Assembly (NCBI GenBank): GCA_002377585.1
Contig: DFQC01000007.1
Coordinates: 169,012 to 187,483, forward strand
Direction: 5' to 3'
Origin: Anaerolineales bacterium UBA3499
GTDB lineage: Bacteria > Chloroflexota > Anaerolineae > Anaerolineales > UBA11657
Length of the DNA: 18,472 bases
A program made the translations under genes and the position numbers. Below, in pieces: positions 1-6,419 of this stretch. Below the pieces are notes generated by a model, which had not been told where the DNA came from, made no database searches, and saw only the letters and a list, made by a program, of their open reading frames with translations. Position 1 is the first letter of the stretch, and each line of letters opens with the position of its first letter.

Positions 1-70
1 ATATGATTTCATAATCTGTCCATCAAAATACTTTCTTATTTGCTATAAAGTCCTGGTAACATTATTTAAA

Positions 71-826
71 TCATATAAAGAATAAGACAATTAGAGCACC
101 TACTATCAAAAATGGGCCGACTGGCAACATAGTAAAAGGTTTATAACTGCTATTTGATTTGATAGCTATAGCTACAATACCAATGCCGATGAAGGATACT
201 ACCATTGTTTGAGGTAGCTCTGACCATCCGGTCGCTAATCCTATTAATCCTCCGAGTCTTACGTCTCCCATCCCAAACACGACTAAGTCATCAGGTAGAC
301 CTTTATGCTTAAGAAATAATTTCCAATAAAGTTTGCCACCAAAAAATATCATTAGCATTATTAGGTATCCAGCTATTCCTGATGCCAAAATTATGAATAA
401 GTTTTGATTGTTTGTTTGCATACCATATAACAGTGCGACGCATGCGGTAGGAACAATTACTGAATTCAGTATTAGTTTATGTTCTATATCAATTACAATG
501 ATGAGGCTGAAACATACTAAGAGTAAAAGAGATACAACGAAATGAGTATTTGTTGAGATAGACTCATCAATCAATGGAAGACATACGCCAAAAAATAACT
601 CTACCAAAACTGGCCTGAGTGATATCTTATTGTCACACTCACAGTTGCCTACTACAAAATTCATTAAAGAAATCCATCGTATAGGCGATATTGTTTTGCA
701 ACAGTGACGACATAATGGGTATGAAAAATTTTTCCTTGAAGGTAATTGATCAGCTAGGTAATTAACTAATCCTCCTATCGTGATCCCAAGTGATATTAGA
801 AAGAGTTGTTTTACTAGTGATAACAT
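71..826 (-). CDS. Prepilin peptidase (type IV leader peptidase, family A24)
   Basis: This is a membrane aspartic protease that cuts the leader of type IV pilin-like or type II secretion pseudopilin precursors at the inner membrane, and often also methylates the new N-terminus. The 251 residues form several membrane spans. Both catalytic aspartates are visible: Asp113 in VIDIEHKLI and Asp188 in FGMGDVRLGG, the GxGD-type signature. The N-terminal cytoplasmic zinc-like domain has Cys39-x2-Cys42, but the second pair is Cys62-x-Cys64 instead of CxxC. No pilin, pilus ATPase or secretion gene lies in the window. The start has no Shine-Dalgarno sequence; AATAAT stands 7-12 bases before the ATG, so leaderless translation is possible. 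The family assignment is firm. The substrate is unknown. Confidence 0.88.
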   Translation of the reverse strand: MLSLVKQLFLISLGITIGGLVNYLADQLPSRKNFSYPLCRHCCKTISPIRWISLMNFVVGNCECDNKISLRPVLVELFFGVCLPLIDESISTNTHFVVSLLLLVCFSLIIVIDIEHKLILNSVIVPTACVALLYGMQTNNQNLFIILASGIAGYLIMLMIFFGGKLYWKLFLKHKGLPDDLVVFGMGDVRLGGLIGLATGWSELPQTMVVSFIGIGIVAIAIKSNSSYKPFTMLPVGPFLIVGALIVLFFI

Positions 827-850
827 ATATAAATTATTGTCGGGCCTGTT

Positions 851-879
851 TTGACATGGTCATACGCTCTTGCTAGAAT
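851..879 (+). promoter_or_regulatory. Sigma70-type promoter giving an apparently leaderless mRNA
   Basis: TTGACA at 851-856, a 17-base spacer and TAGAAT at 874-879 match the consensus with one mismatch. The expected transcription start, 7 bases after the -10 box, falls on base 886, the A of the ATG of the next gene. There is no ribosome binding site between the -10 box and the ATG. The match is seen directly; leaderless translation is inferred. Confidence 0.75.
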
Positions 880-885
880 ATACAC

Positions 886-1719
886 ATGGAGAAGAAATAT
901 AGCAAAAACACCCTAGAAATGGATAAGCTGAGTTTGCTGACATCAGTCGTGGCACTCGGGTATGTAGTTGCTCAGTTTTTGGAAACTCAGTCACGTATGG
1001 TGAAGTTAATGTTGTTTGGGTCACCGTTGCACTTTTTGGTTGATAGTCAAACAATAATGATACTAGTAGTGACAGCCTCTGCAATTTCTGGAACAGACAT
1101 GATGATAAGGAGTCATGTGTTGTTTAAAGATGATCATAGTAATATTAGGCCATATTACCATTGTATTGGTCCTATATTAGTAGTTGTAATAATGGGGCTA
1201 GTTCTCGATAGTTGGCCAATGGGGATTGCATGGTTGGTGGGCTTACTATGCGGTATGGGATTTTTGACATTAGTATTGATAACAGAATATAGTGCGATAG
1301 AATTGCCGGTATTTTATTCGGATCGTATTAGGTTGTTTGCTCTTTATTATCCAATAGGGTTACTATGGTTGTTTTGGTTGGTAAACATTCAGGTTAGAGC
1401 TGCTATATCGGCAACAGCTGCAATGGTCATAATGGGGCTATTAAGTTTTCGTTTTTTGTATGCTTATGGCTTGTCAGATTCAAGGTCTGCTAAGAATGCC
1501 TTTGTAATAGGTTTAATTATTGGTGAGCTTGTGTGGGTGGTAGGATATTTGTCTTTGCCGCCAATTGTTGTGGCCATATCATTGCTTTTAGTACTTCACA
1601 TTTCTATTGGTATAATTAGGAATATATCAGAGATGGTGAGTCATACACATTCCATAGTTGAGTATAGTCTTATTACTATACTTGTGATTAGTGCGCTTGT
1701 AATGTTACAAATAGTCTAG
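886..1719 (+). CDS. Multi-pass membrane protein of unknown function
   Basis: I do not recognise this family. The 277 residues are mostly hydrophobic, with roughly eight predicted spans from about residue 15 to the C-terminus. A short polar N-terminus (MEKKYSKNTLEMDK) precedes them, and there is a small charged loop near residues 83-94. I see no catalytic motif, cysteine pair, nucleotide-binding loop or transporter signature. The gene diverges from the prepilin peptidase gene and ends 12 bases before the convergent small ORF on the minus strand. It is read from its own consensus promoter and appears to start at the first transcribed base. Codon use is AT-rich like its neighbours. It could be a lineage-specific membrane protein; any function would be a guess. 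Confidence 0.7.
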   Translation: MEKKYSKNTLEMDKLSLLTSVVALGYVVAQFLETQSRMVKLMLFGSPLHFLVDSQTIMILVVTASAISGTDMMIRSHVLFKDDHSNIRPYYHCIGPILVVVIMGLVLDSWPMGIAWLVGLLCGMGFLTLVLITEYSAIELPVFYSDRIRLFALYYPIGLLWLFWLVNIQVRAAISATAAMVIMGLLSFRFLYAYGLSDSRSAKNAFVIGLIIGELVWVVGYLSLPPIVVAISLLLVLHISIGIIRNISEMVSHTHSIVEYSLITILVISALVMLQIV

Positions 1720-1731
1720 CAAGCTGGAAAA

Positions 1732-1851
1732 TTATTCTAGTAATGTTAGGAGCGGGCCCAATACCATTGCGATCACTACCATTACGCCGAAAACCACTAA
1801 AACTATGTTGGACGAACTTGTCTTGCGTTTGGTATTACGTTTTTTTGCCAT
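1732..1851 (-). CDS. Small single-span membrane protein (39 aa), unknown function
   Basis: A 40-codon reading frame runs from an ATG at 1851 to TAA at 1732. The protein has a strongly basic head (MAKKRNTKRKTSSSN), one hydrophobic segment from about residue 16 to 38, and a final glutamate. By the positive-inside rule the head should be cytoplasmic. The start lies 7 bases beyond the plsY stop codon, with AGGA inside the plsY tail about 11 bases before the ATG, so it would be the third gene of the M67-plsY transcript. The basic-head plus single-helix design is typical of real small membrane proteins and unlikely to arise by chance in a random frame. It is too small to be a normal SecE. Homology is unknown. 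Confidence 0.55.
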   Translation of the reverse strand: MAKKRNTKRKTSSSNIVLVVFGVMVVIAMVLGPLLTLLE

Positions 1852-1858
1852 TGTGATT

Positions 1859-2572
1859 TTAGTCCTGGTTGATTGAAGTCGGGTCTGCAGTCATGTTGCC
1901 AGTCATACGTTTGGCTCGCCATCCTATTAATCTTTCTGTCCCGTTCATTAGGCGTTTAATATTAGGACGTAGAGCCCATAGTTGTAGTAACAAACACATC
2001 ACGCCATAATAGATGTAGGCGCTTGGTAGTAAACCCTGATTGGATCGAACTATCATAATTATTGTTGTCATTATTGCGCCTGACATAGTGGCGACTGAAG
2101 CATACCCTATTCCGAACAAAATCGCAGCTCCTGCTGGTATAACTATGGATCCAGTCCATACCCATAACCCAATTGCACCACCTACCGTCGTTACTCCACC
2201 GGCTCCGCCTCGTAATATAGTTTTCTTACGACCCGTCTTAGGGTTAATTATCGATTCTCTGAGGAATATGGAATGGTTATGTCCTAGTACAGCTGATACA
2301 CCTACTAATACATGAACCCATGCAAATTCGTCTGATGGCATTATTAATTTGGCTATAAGAATTGGCAATGCTCCTTTTACCAAGTCTAGTATTGCTGTTG
2401 TAACGCCTGCCCACATTCCTGCAGCTCGCATCACGTTCGTGGCACCTATACGGCCACTTCCTACCATTCGTACATCTTTGCCCGTTATGCGTTTGACTAT
2501 TAGTAAACCCACTGGTACCGCTCCAATAAGATACCCTACAATAATCAGACCAAAAGCAAGTGGAGTTAGCAT
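1859..2572 (-). CDS. plsY: Glycerol-3-phosphate acyltransferase PlsY
   Basis: PlsY moves an acyl group from acyl-phosphate to glycerol-3-phosphate, making lysophosphatidate, the first step of membrane phospholipid synthesis. The integral membrane protein has 237 residues. Motif 1 is visible at residues 38-46 (GSGRIGATN; canonical GSGNPGATN), motif 2 begins GHNHSIFL, and motif 3 is PNIKRLMNGTER near the C-terminus. Motif 2 is unusual: about 14 extra residues follow GHNHSIFL, and the usual GGKG reads GGAGG, so the lysine is missing. The C-terminus carries a polar tail of about 25 residues. The ATG lies one base beyond the M67 peptidase stop codon, which indicates co-transcription. The family is clear. 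Whether the altered motif 2 changes substrate or activity is unknown. Confidence 0.87.
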   Translation of the reverse strand: MLTPLAFGLIIVGYLIGAVPVGLLIVKRITGKDVRMVGSGRIGATNVMRAAGMWAGVTTAILDLVKGALPILIAKLIMPSDEFAWVHVLVGVSAVLGHNHSIFLRESIINPKTGRKKTILRGGAGGVTTVGGAIGLWVWTGSIVIPAGAAILFGIGYASVATMSGAIMTTIIMIVRSNQGLLPSAYIYYGVMCLLLQLWALRPNIKRLMNGTERLIGWRAKRMTGNMTADPTSINQD

Positions 2573-2573
2573 A

Positions 2574-3023
2574 TTAATTAGTTCTCTTATCGCTTTCTAA
2601 TATAGTGTGTTGAGTATCTATTATACGTATTCTGACCTCATTGATTTGACATTCAACAAGATAATAGGCGCGCATATACCAATCGTTTTTGTTGTGGCGT
2701 GCCAAAATTACATAGGCAGCCTTGGGGTAATATGCTTGAGTAATATCGATTTCTGATGGGATTGCTACACCTTTTGGGTGCGAATGAAATATTCCAATCA
2801 GATCTTCACCATTTTTATCAATCATTTGCATTGCGTTAAATTGATCAATTGGATCCAGGAGATAACTTATTGGACTATGCTCAGCATTAGTGCCAGGATA
2901 TACAGTGCTTACATGTCCTGATTTTCCCCCAAGTAGTCCACAGGCTTCGTTGGGCAAACCATGTTGAGCATGAGCTATCATGCTCTTTGCCTGAGATTCA
3001 GTAATTGTTAATGATGATCGCAT
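2574..3023 (-). CDS. M67-family (JAMM/MPN) metallopeptidase
   Basis: This is a zinc-dependent isopeptidase or peptidase of the Mov34/MPN/PAD-1 fold. All JAMM residues are present: Glu26 in PNEACGLLGG, then His80-x-His82-x7-Ser90-x2-Asp93 in HSHPKGVAIPSEID. At 149 residues it is a bare JAMM domain. In bacteria such proteins trim C-terminal tails from ubiquitin-like or sulfur-carrier proteins such as ThiS/MoaD relatives. No carrier gene is visible here, so the substrate is unknown. It heads a tight minus-strand transcript with plsY and the 39-residue ORF. No ribosome binding site precedes the ATG; instead TATAAT (3034 down to 3029) stands 5 bases before it, which suggests a leaderless start. 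Confidence 0.88.
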   Translation of the reverse strand: MRSSLTITESQAKSMIAHAQHGLPNEACGLLGGKSGHVSTVYPGTNAEHSPISYLLDPIDQFNAMQMIDKNGEDLIGIFHSHPKGVAIPSEIDITQAYYPKAAYVILARHNKNDWYMRAYYLVECQINEVRIRIIDTQHTILESDKRTN

Positions 3024-3058
3024 TATTTATTATATTTGAGATTGCTATTATACCAATC

Positions 3059-3087
3059 TTGACTAGGTGATTATACACTCCTATAAT
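3059..3087 (+). promoter_or_regulatory. Sigma70-type promoter of the DtxR/MntR-like gene
   Basis: TTGACT at 3059-3064, a 17-base spacer and a perfect TATAAT at 3082-3087. The predicted start near 3094 gives a leader of about 20 bases that holds GAGGAG at 3103-3108, 5 bases before the ATG. Unlike its divergent neighbour, this gene has a conventional leader. Confidence 0.78.
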
Positions 3088-3113
3088 TCCATGGCTTAAA
3101 TTGAGGAGTTTGA

Positions 3114-3566
3114 ATGAATCAAACTGGTAAATTTTCACATGCAATTGAAGACTATCTAAAAACTATTTACGAATTACAGCAAAGAGATAGTCCAGTTACT
3201 ACTTCTGTTTTAGCAAAAAGAATGGGCTATGCTCCTGCATCGGTTACTGAAATGCTCAAGAAAATGTCTGTTAATTCTCCTGTTTTGGTGAAGTATACGT
3301 CACATAAGGGGGTAGTGTTAACATCTACCGGAGAGAAGATTGCCCTTGAAATCATACGGCATCATAGACTGATAGAATTGTACTTGATAGAAGCTTTAGG
3401 ATATAAATCTGATCAAGTACATGATGAAGCAGAGAAGTTAGAGCATGTAATATCAGAGGAGCTAGAGGATCGCATAGCTGTATTCTTAGGCAATCCTGTT
3501 GTTGACCCACATGGCGAGCCAATTCCCACTAAGGATGGTCAAATATCAGGTAAGGACCACTCTTAG
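3114..3566 (+). CDS. DtxR/MntR-family metal-dependent repressor
   Basis: This is a cytoplasmic winged-helix regulator that binds DNA when loaded with Mn(II) or Fe(II). An N-terminal helix-turn-helix and wing (about residues 8-72) is followed by the metal-binding dimerisation domain (about 73-125). At 150 residues it lacks the SH3-like third domain of DtxR/IdeR. Ligand positions resemble MntR: Asp13 (where DtxR has Met10), His84, Glu107 (where DtxR has Cys102), Glu110 and His111. The position matching MntR Glu11 is Lys16, so one canonical MntR ligand is absent. It diverges from the M67 gene and has its own promoter and a good ribosome binding site. A manganese-type Sod gene lies 2 kb away, but regulation of it is only a hypothesis. 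No metal transporter gene is adjacent. Confidence 0.86.
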   Translation: MNQTGKFSHAIEDYLKTIYELQQRDSPVTTSVLAKRMGYAPASVTEMLKKMSVNSPVLVKYTSHKGVVLTSTGEKIALEIIRHHRLIELYLIEALGYKSDQVHDEAEKLEHVISEELEDRIAVFLGNPVVDPHGEPIPTKDGQISGKDHS

Positions 3567-3579
3567 TAACCATTACTTT

Positions 3580-5004
3580 TTAATGAATACCGCCATCTGT
3601 CAGATTTCGTAGATCCCCTATAGTTTTGTCGACTTCGTCTAGAGTGATTAGGCGATCCTCATCTTTGTGTTTCAAGGTTCCATCATTGATATATTCCATA
3701 GCTATTTGGCGAATAGAGACGTTTTGTTTCATTGCATCTTTTACCAACTCACCAGCTTTTAAGTACCCGATTAGTGGATTCAGTGCAGTTGCTACAATAG
3801 CGTTTTTGTTTAGCCAACTTTCAGCCTTAACGCTATTGGCTGTGATACCCTGTGCACATTTTTCGTCAAATGCTTGTACCGCTCCAATCATTACTTGCAT
3901 CATCTCGAAAAGATTGTGTGCGATGATGGGCATCATCACGTTAAGTTCGAGTTGTCCAGCCTGTGATGCTAGCGCTACAGTATGATCACATCCTTGTATG
4001 TGGAACATAGCTTGATTGAGCATTTCAGCTAGTACAGGATTTACTTTACCAGGCATGATTGAGGACCCTGGTTGGACTGCGGGCAGTCTTATTTCATCTA
4101 GGCCAGTTGAAGGTCCAGAGGATAGTAGTCGTACATCATTGGCTATACGAGTTAGTGTCATCGCTGTTATACGGATGCTAGACGAGAAATCGGCCGCATC
4201 AGAGAGTGATTGCATGCTCTCAAATAGATTGTCGGACTCTGATAGCTTTAATCCGGTGATTTTGCTCAGATCTTGAACCATTCTGGCATGATACTCAGGG
4301 TGTGCGTTCAGTCCTGTTCCAGTTGCTGTACCACCAATACCTAAGCGGCGCAGTCCGTTGGCACTACGTAGTATACGTTCGCTGTCTCGTTGCAAGGCCT
4401 TGGCATAGGCACCAAATTCTTGCCCTAGTCTAACTGGAACCGCGTCTTGTAGATGCGTGCGACCTGATTTCAATACGTCGTCAAACTCAATAGATTTGGT
4501 CTGTAGCGTGTCAGACAATCCGTCTATAGATTTCAATAACTCATCCAGTCTCCATAAGCATCCCAGTCGAATAGCAGTTGGAATTGTGTCGTTTGTGCTC
4601 TGTGCCATATTTACGTGGTCGTTTGGATTAACAATGCTGTAGTCGCCTTTATTGCCACCCAATATCTCGATGGCTCTGTTCGCGATAACTTCATTAATGT
4701 TCATGTTGTGCGATGTTCCAGCTCCAGCTTGGAACGGGTCTACTCGGAATTCTGTATCAAAATCTCCTTCCATTACTTCTGAAGATGCTTGTACGATAGC
4801 TTTGGATTTCTTTTTGTCCAGGAGTCCCAAAGCATGATTGACATTGGCTGCTGATCGCTTGATGAGAGCCATAGACCAAATGAAAGCACGCCATGGTCGT
4901 AGTCCGCTAACTGGGAAATTTTCAATAGCTCTAGCAGTTTGAATACCGAAATAACAGTCAGTTTGGAGGGACTTTTCTCCCAAAGAATCCCGTTCAGTTC
5001 GCAT
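3580..5004 (-). CDS. aspA: Aspartase/fumarase-superfamily lyase, probably aspartate ammonia-lyase
   Basis: Enzymes of this cytoplasmic superfamily eliminate ammonia or water to give fumarate. Aspartate ammonia-lyase converts L-aspartate to fumarate and ammonia. The length (474 aa) is normal. The conserved blocks are all present: TSHNMNINEVIANRA, HVNMAQSTNDTIPTA, SGRTHLQDAVPVRLGQEF and the mobile catalytic loop GSSIMPGKVNP at about residues 313-323, with the candidate base Ser315. The stretch GQLELNVMMPIIAHNL and the LQDAVP wording resemble aspartase more than class II fumarase (which has GHFELNV and LMDATP), so I prefer AspA. FumC-like activity cannot be excluded. The gene converges with the DtxR-type gene, 13 bases apart, and is last in the sod-ferredoxin direction. 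A strong hairpin at 5034-5063 separates it from the ferredoxin gene. AAGGAG lies about 16 bases before the ATG. Confidence 0.85.
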   Translation of the reverse strand: MRTERDSLGEKSLQTDCYFGIQTARAIENFPVSGLRPWRAFIWSMALIKRSAANVNHALGLLDKKKSKAIVQASSEVMEGDFDTEFRVDPFQAGAGTSHNMNINEVIANRAIEILGGNKGDYSIVNPNDHVNMAQSTNDTIPTAIRLGCLWRLDELLKSIDGLSDTLQTKSIEFDDVLKSGRTHLQDAVPVRLGQEFGAYAKALQRDSERILRSANGLRRLGIGGTATGTGLNAHPEYHARMVQDLSKITGLKLSESDNLFESMQSLSDAADFSSSIRITAMTLTRIANDVRLLSSGPSTGLDEIRLPAVQPGSSIMPGKVNPVLAEMLNQAMFHIQGCDHTVALASQAGQLELNVMMPIIAHNLFEMMQVMIGAVQAFDEKCAQGITANSVKAESWLNKNAIVATALNPLIGYLKAGELVKDAMKQNVSIRQIAMEYINDGTLKHKDEDRLITLDEVDKTIGDLRNLTDGGIH

Positions 5005-5033
5005 TGTTATGATCTATCTCCTTTGATATAGAA

Positions 5034-5063
5034 AGCGAGAGAGCTTATTAGAGCTCTCTCGCT
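5034..5063 (-). terminator. 12-bp perfect hairpin between ferredoxin and lyase genes (possible attenuating terminator)
   Basis: AGCGAGAGAGCT (5034-5045) is exactly complementary to AGCTCTCTCGCT (5052-5063) across a 6-base loop. On the minus strand the stem is followed by TTCTATATC, a weak T-rich tail, and only about 20 bases later by the lyase ribosome binding region. It could end most ferredoxin transcripts, protect an mRNA end or tune read-through into the lyase gene. A poor U-tract makes it a doubtful intrinsic terminator. Confidence 0.6.
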
Positions 5064-5066
5064 GGA

Positions 5067-5078
5067 TTCTACGTAGAA
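5067..5078. promoter_or_regulatory. 12-base perfect palindrome next to the hairpin
   Basis: TTCTACGTAGAA is a perfect palindrome 3 bases from the hairpin and 19 bases beyond the end of the ferredoxin gene. It has operator-like symmetry, but no regulator can be assigned and it may be part of the terminator region. Confidence 0.3.
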
Positions 5079-5097
5079 ACTTGATTATGTTTGCCGA

Positions 5098-5499
5098 CTA
5101 CATGTCCAGCGCGTCATAGCCTGGACCGTCAGTGAAGTAATCATAATTAGGCTGGATGTCTTCTGTGAGATCTAATACCTCTCCAGCTTCTAGTTGCCTT
5201 GTGCAATCAAGTGTTACTTGTTCGCCTTGTTCGTTCTCGCCTTCATAATGTCCTTCAAGTCCTACCCTAGCTATGTATTCTCCTCCTTTAGCAGTGTAAT
5301 CAGAAGGCACTTCATCCTCTTCGAAAATTGCTTCATACGGACATTCTGGTACACATGCACCACAGTCTATGCATGTGTCAGGATCGATGTAAAACCAGGG
5401 CCATTCTGTTTTTGGCTCGCCTGGAATGATACACTCCACTGGACATACATCTACGCAAGAGCTATCACGCAGGCATAATGCCGTAATAATGTAAGTCAT
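5098..5499 (-). CDS. Two-cluster (7Fe/8Fe-type) ferredoxin with an acidic C-terminal extension
   Basis: This is a small soluble electron carrier. Cysteines at 9, 15, 19 and 23 (C-x5-C-x3-C-x3-C, within SCVDVCPVECI) and at 43, 46, 49 and 53 (CIDCGACVPECP) form two cluster sites. By analogy with 7Fe ferredoxins, C19/C43/C46/C49 would hold a [4Fe-4S] cluster and C9/C15/C53 a [3Fe-4S] cluster, since Asp12 stands where an 8Fe protein would have another cysteine. This assignment is inference. About 65 residues of acidic sequence follow the ferredoxin domain (residues 70-133), with no motif I recognise. GGAGG lies about 12 bases before the ATG. It follows the sod gene after 64 bases without a clear promoter, so the two are probably co-transcribed. 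The partner enzyme is unknown; complex I is one candidate. Confidence 0.9.
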   Translation of the reverse strand: MTYIITALCLRDSSCVDVCPVECIIPGEPKTEWPWFYIDPDTCIDCGACVPECPYEAIFEEDEVPSDYTAKGGEYIARVGLEGHYEGENEQGEQVTLDCTRQLEAGEVLDLTEDIQPNYDYFTDGPGYDALDM

Positions 5500-5563
5500 G
5501 TTACTTATTATCCTCCTCAGATTTGGTTTGCTTAATCAATTGAAAGTGCATGAATCATACCGG

Positions 5564-6169
5564 TTACTGGTCAAAACGTTCAGCTACTTTGTTCCAGTCC
5601 ACTATGTTCCACCAAGCGGATATGTAATCAGGTCTGAGATTTTGATAGTTCAGATAGTATGCATGCTCCCAAACGTCAAGTCCTAAAATTGGCGACATTC
5701 CTTCTGATATGGGATTGTCCTGATTTGCTGTTGAGCTTACTATCAGATTATTGTTCCCGTCTATGCTAAGCCATGCCCATCCACTGCCAAATCGAGTTGC
5801 TGCGGCTGCTGAGAATTTGGCTTTGAAAGATTCGAAATCATTGAATGTGCTATCTATGGCAGCTGCTAGATTGCCACTAGGAATACCACCTCCGTTACTA
5901 CTCATGCTTGGCCAAAACAATGTGTGATTGTAGTGACCACCTCCATTGTTTTGGACTGCACCCCTAATGTCACTTGGGACCGCTTCGAGATCCTTGAGTA
6001 AGTCTTCAATCGATTTATCCTGTAGTTCAGGATGACCTTCTAGAGCAGCATTGAGATTTGTTACATATGCATTATGGTGTTTTCCATGATGGATTTCCAT
6101 TGTTCGAGCATCTATATGAGGCTCAAGGTCACTAAATTCGTAGGGTAATGCTGGAAGTTCATGTGTCAT
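5564..6169 (-). CDS. sodA: Superoxide dismutase, manganese type
   Basis: The enzyme converts superoxide to hydrogen peroxide and oxygen. No signal peptide is visible, so it should be cytoplasmic. The 201 residues are the usual length. Metal ligands are His27, His82 (in GGGHYNHTLFW), Asp165 and His169 (in LDVWEHAYY). Two features point to manganese: glycines at residues 76-78 before HYNH, and the glutamine in ANQDNP. Iron enzymes instead carry their active-site glutamine near the NHTxYW motif. A cambialistic enzyme remains possible. GGAGAG stands 6 bases before the ATG and a good promoter lies 86 bases upstream. It is the first gene of a minus-strand group with the ferredoxin. Its presence indicates exposure to oxygen. 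Confidence 0.94.
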   Translation of the reverse strand: MTHELPALPYEFSDLEPHIDARTMEIHHGKHHNAYVTNLNAALEGHPELQDKSIEDLLKDLEAVPSDIRGAVQNNGGGHYNHTLFWPSMSSNGGGIPSGNLAAAIDSTFNDFESFKAKFSAAAATRFGSGWAWLSIDGNNNLIVSSTANQDNPISEGMSPILGLDVWEHAYYLNYQNLRPDYISAWWNIVDWNKVAERFDQ

Positions 6170-6261
6170 AAATGGCTCTCCATTTTGTGTTTTATATGTC
6201 AGTAGTTATGCGAAAAAAAGTTGTGATTTTTTCAATCATTTCATCTGAACTGAAGTAGTGA

Positions 6262-6291
6262 ATTGTATCCTTATTTGTATCGCTTTGTCAA
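6262..6291 (-). promoter_or_regulatory. Sigma70-type promoter of the superoxide dismutase gene
   Basis: On the minus strand, TTGACA (6291 down to 6286), an 18-base spacer and TACAAT (6267 down to 6262) match the consensus with one mismatch. The predicted start near 6255 gives an 86-base leader containing two A/T tracts (around 6213-6233). The leader is long compared with other genes here and could carry regulation, but I see no defined structure. Confidence 0.7.
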
Positions 6292-6419
6292 GGAATATAA
6301 ACATCGTCAGGGAACTATAATGACAAGTTTTTATGATTACTACTAGTATGCTGTAATCTAGTTAAGATATACTGGCAGTTCATGGTTTCTTTTCAGTCAC
6401 TAATTGATAAAAGAGCATA

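Noticed and set aside
1..70. Possible start of another minus-strand gene (ATG at 12-10, reading off the edge)
   Set aside because: Only a few codons are visible and there is no convincing ribosome site; it cannot be supported.
860..1084. Minus-strand frame of 74 codons inside the unknown membrane protein
   Set aside because: It lies antisense to a longer hydrophobic frame with its own promoter; the composition is not protein-like.
3580..5004. Class II fumarase (FumC) as first choice
   Set aside because: GQLELNV and LQDAVP wording is closer to aspartase; kept as an alternative only.
5498..5686. Plus-strand frame of 62 codons across the ferredoxin-sod gap
   Set aside because: It runs mostly antisense to the certain sod gene and has no ribosome site or family resemblance.
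6316..6321. TATAAT as promoter of the EamA gene
   Set aside because: No acceptable -35 box lies 16-18 bases upstream.
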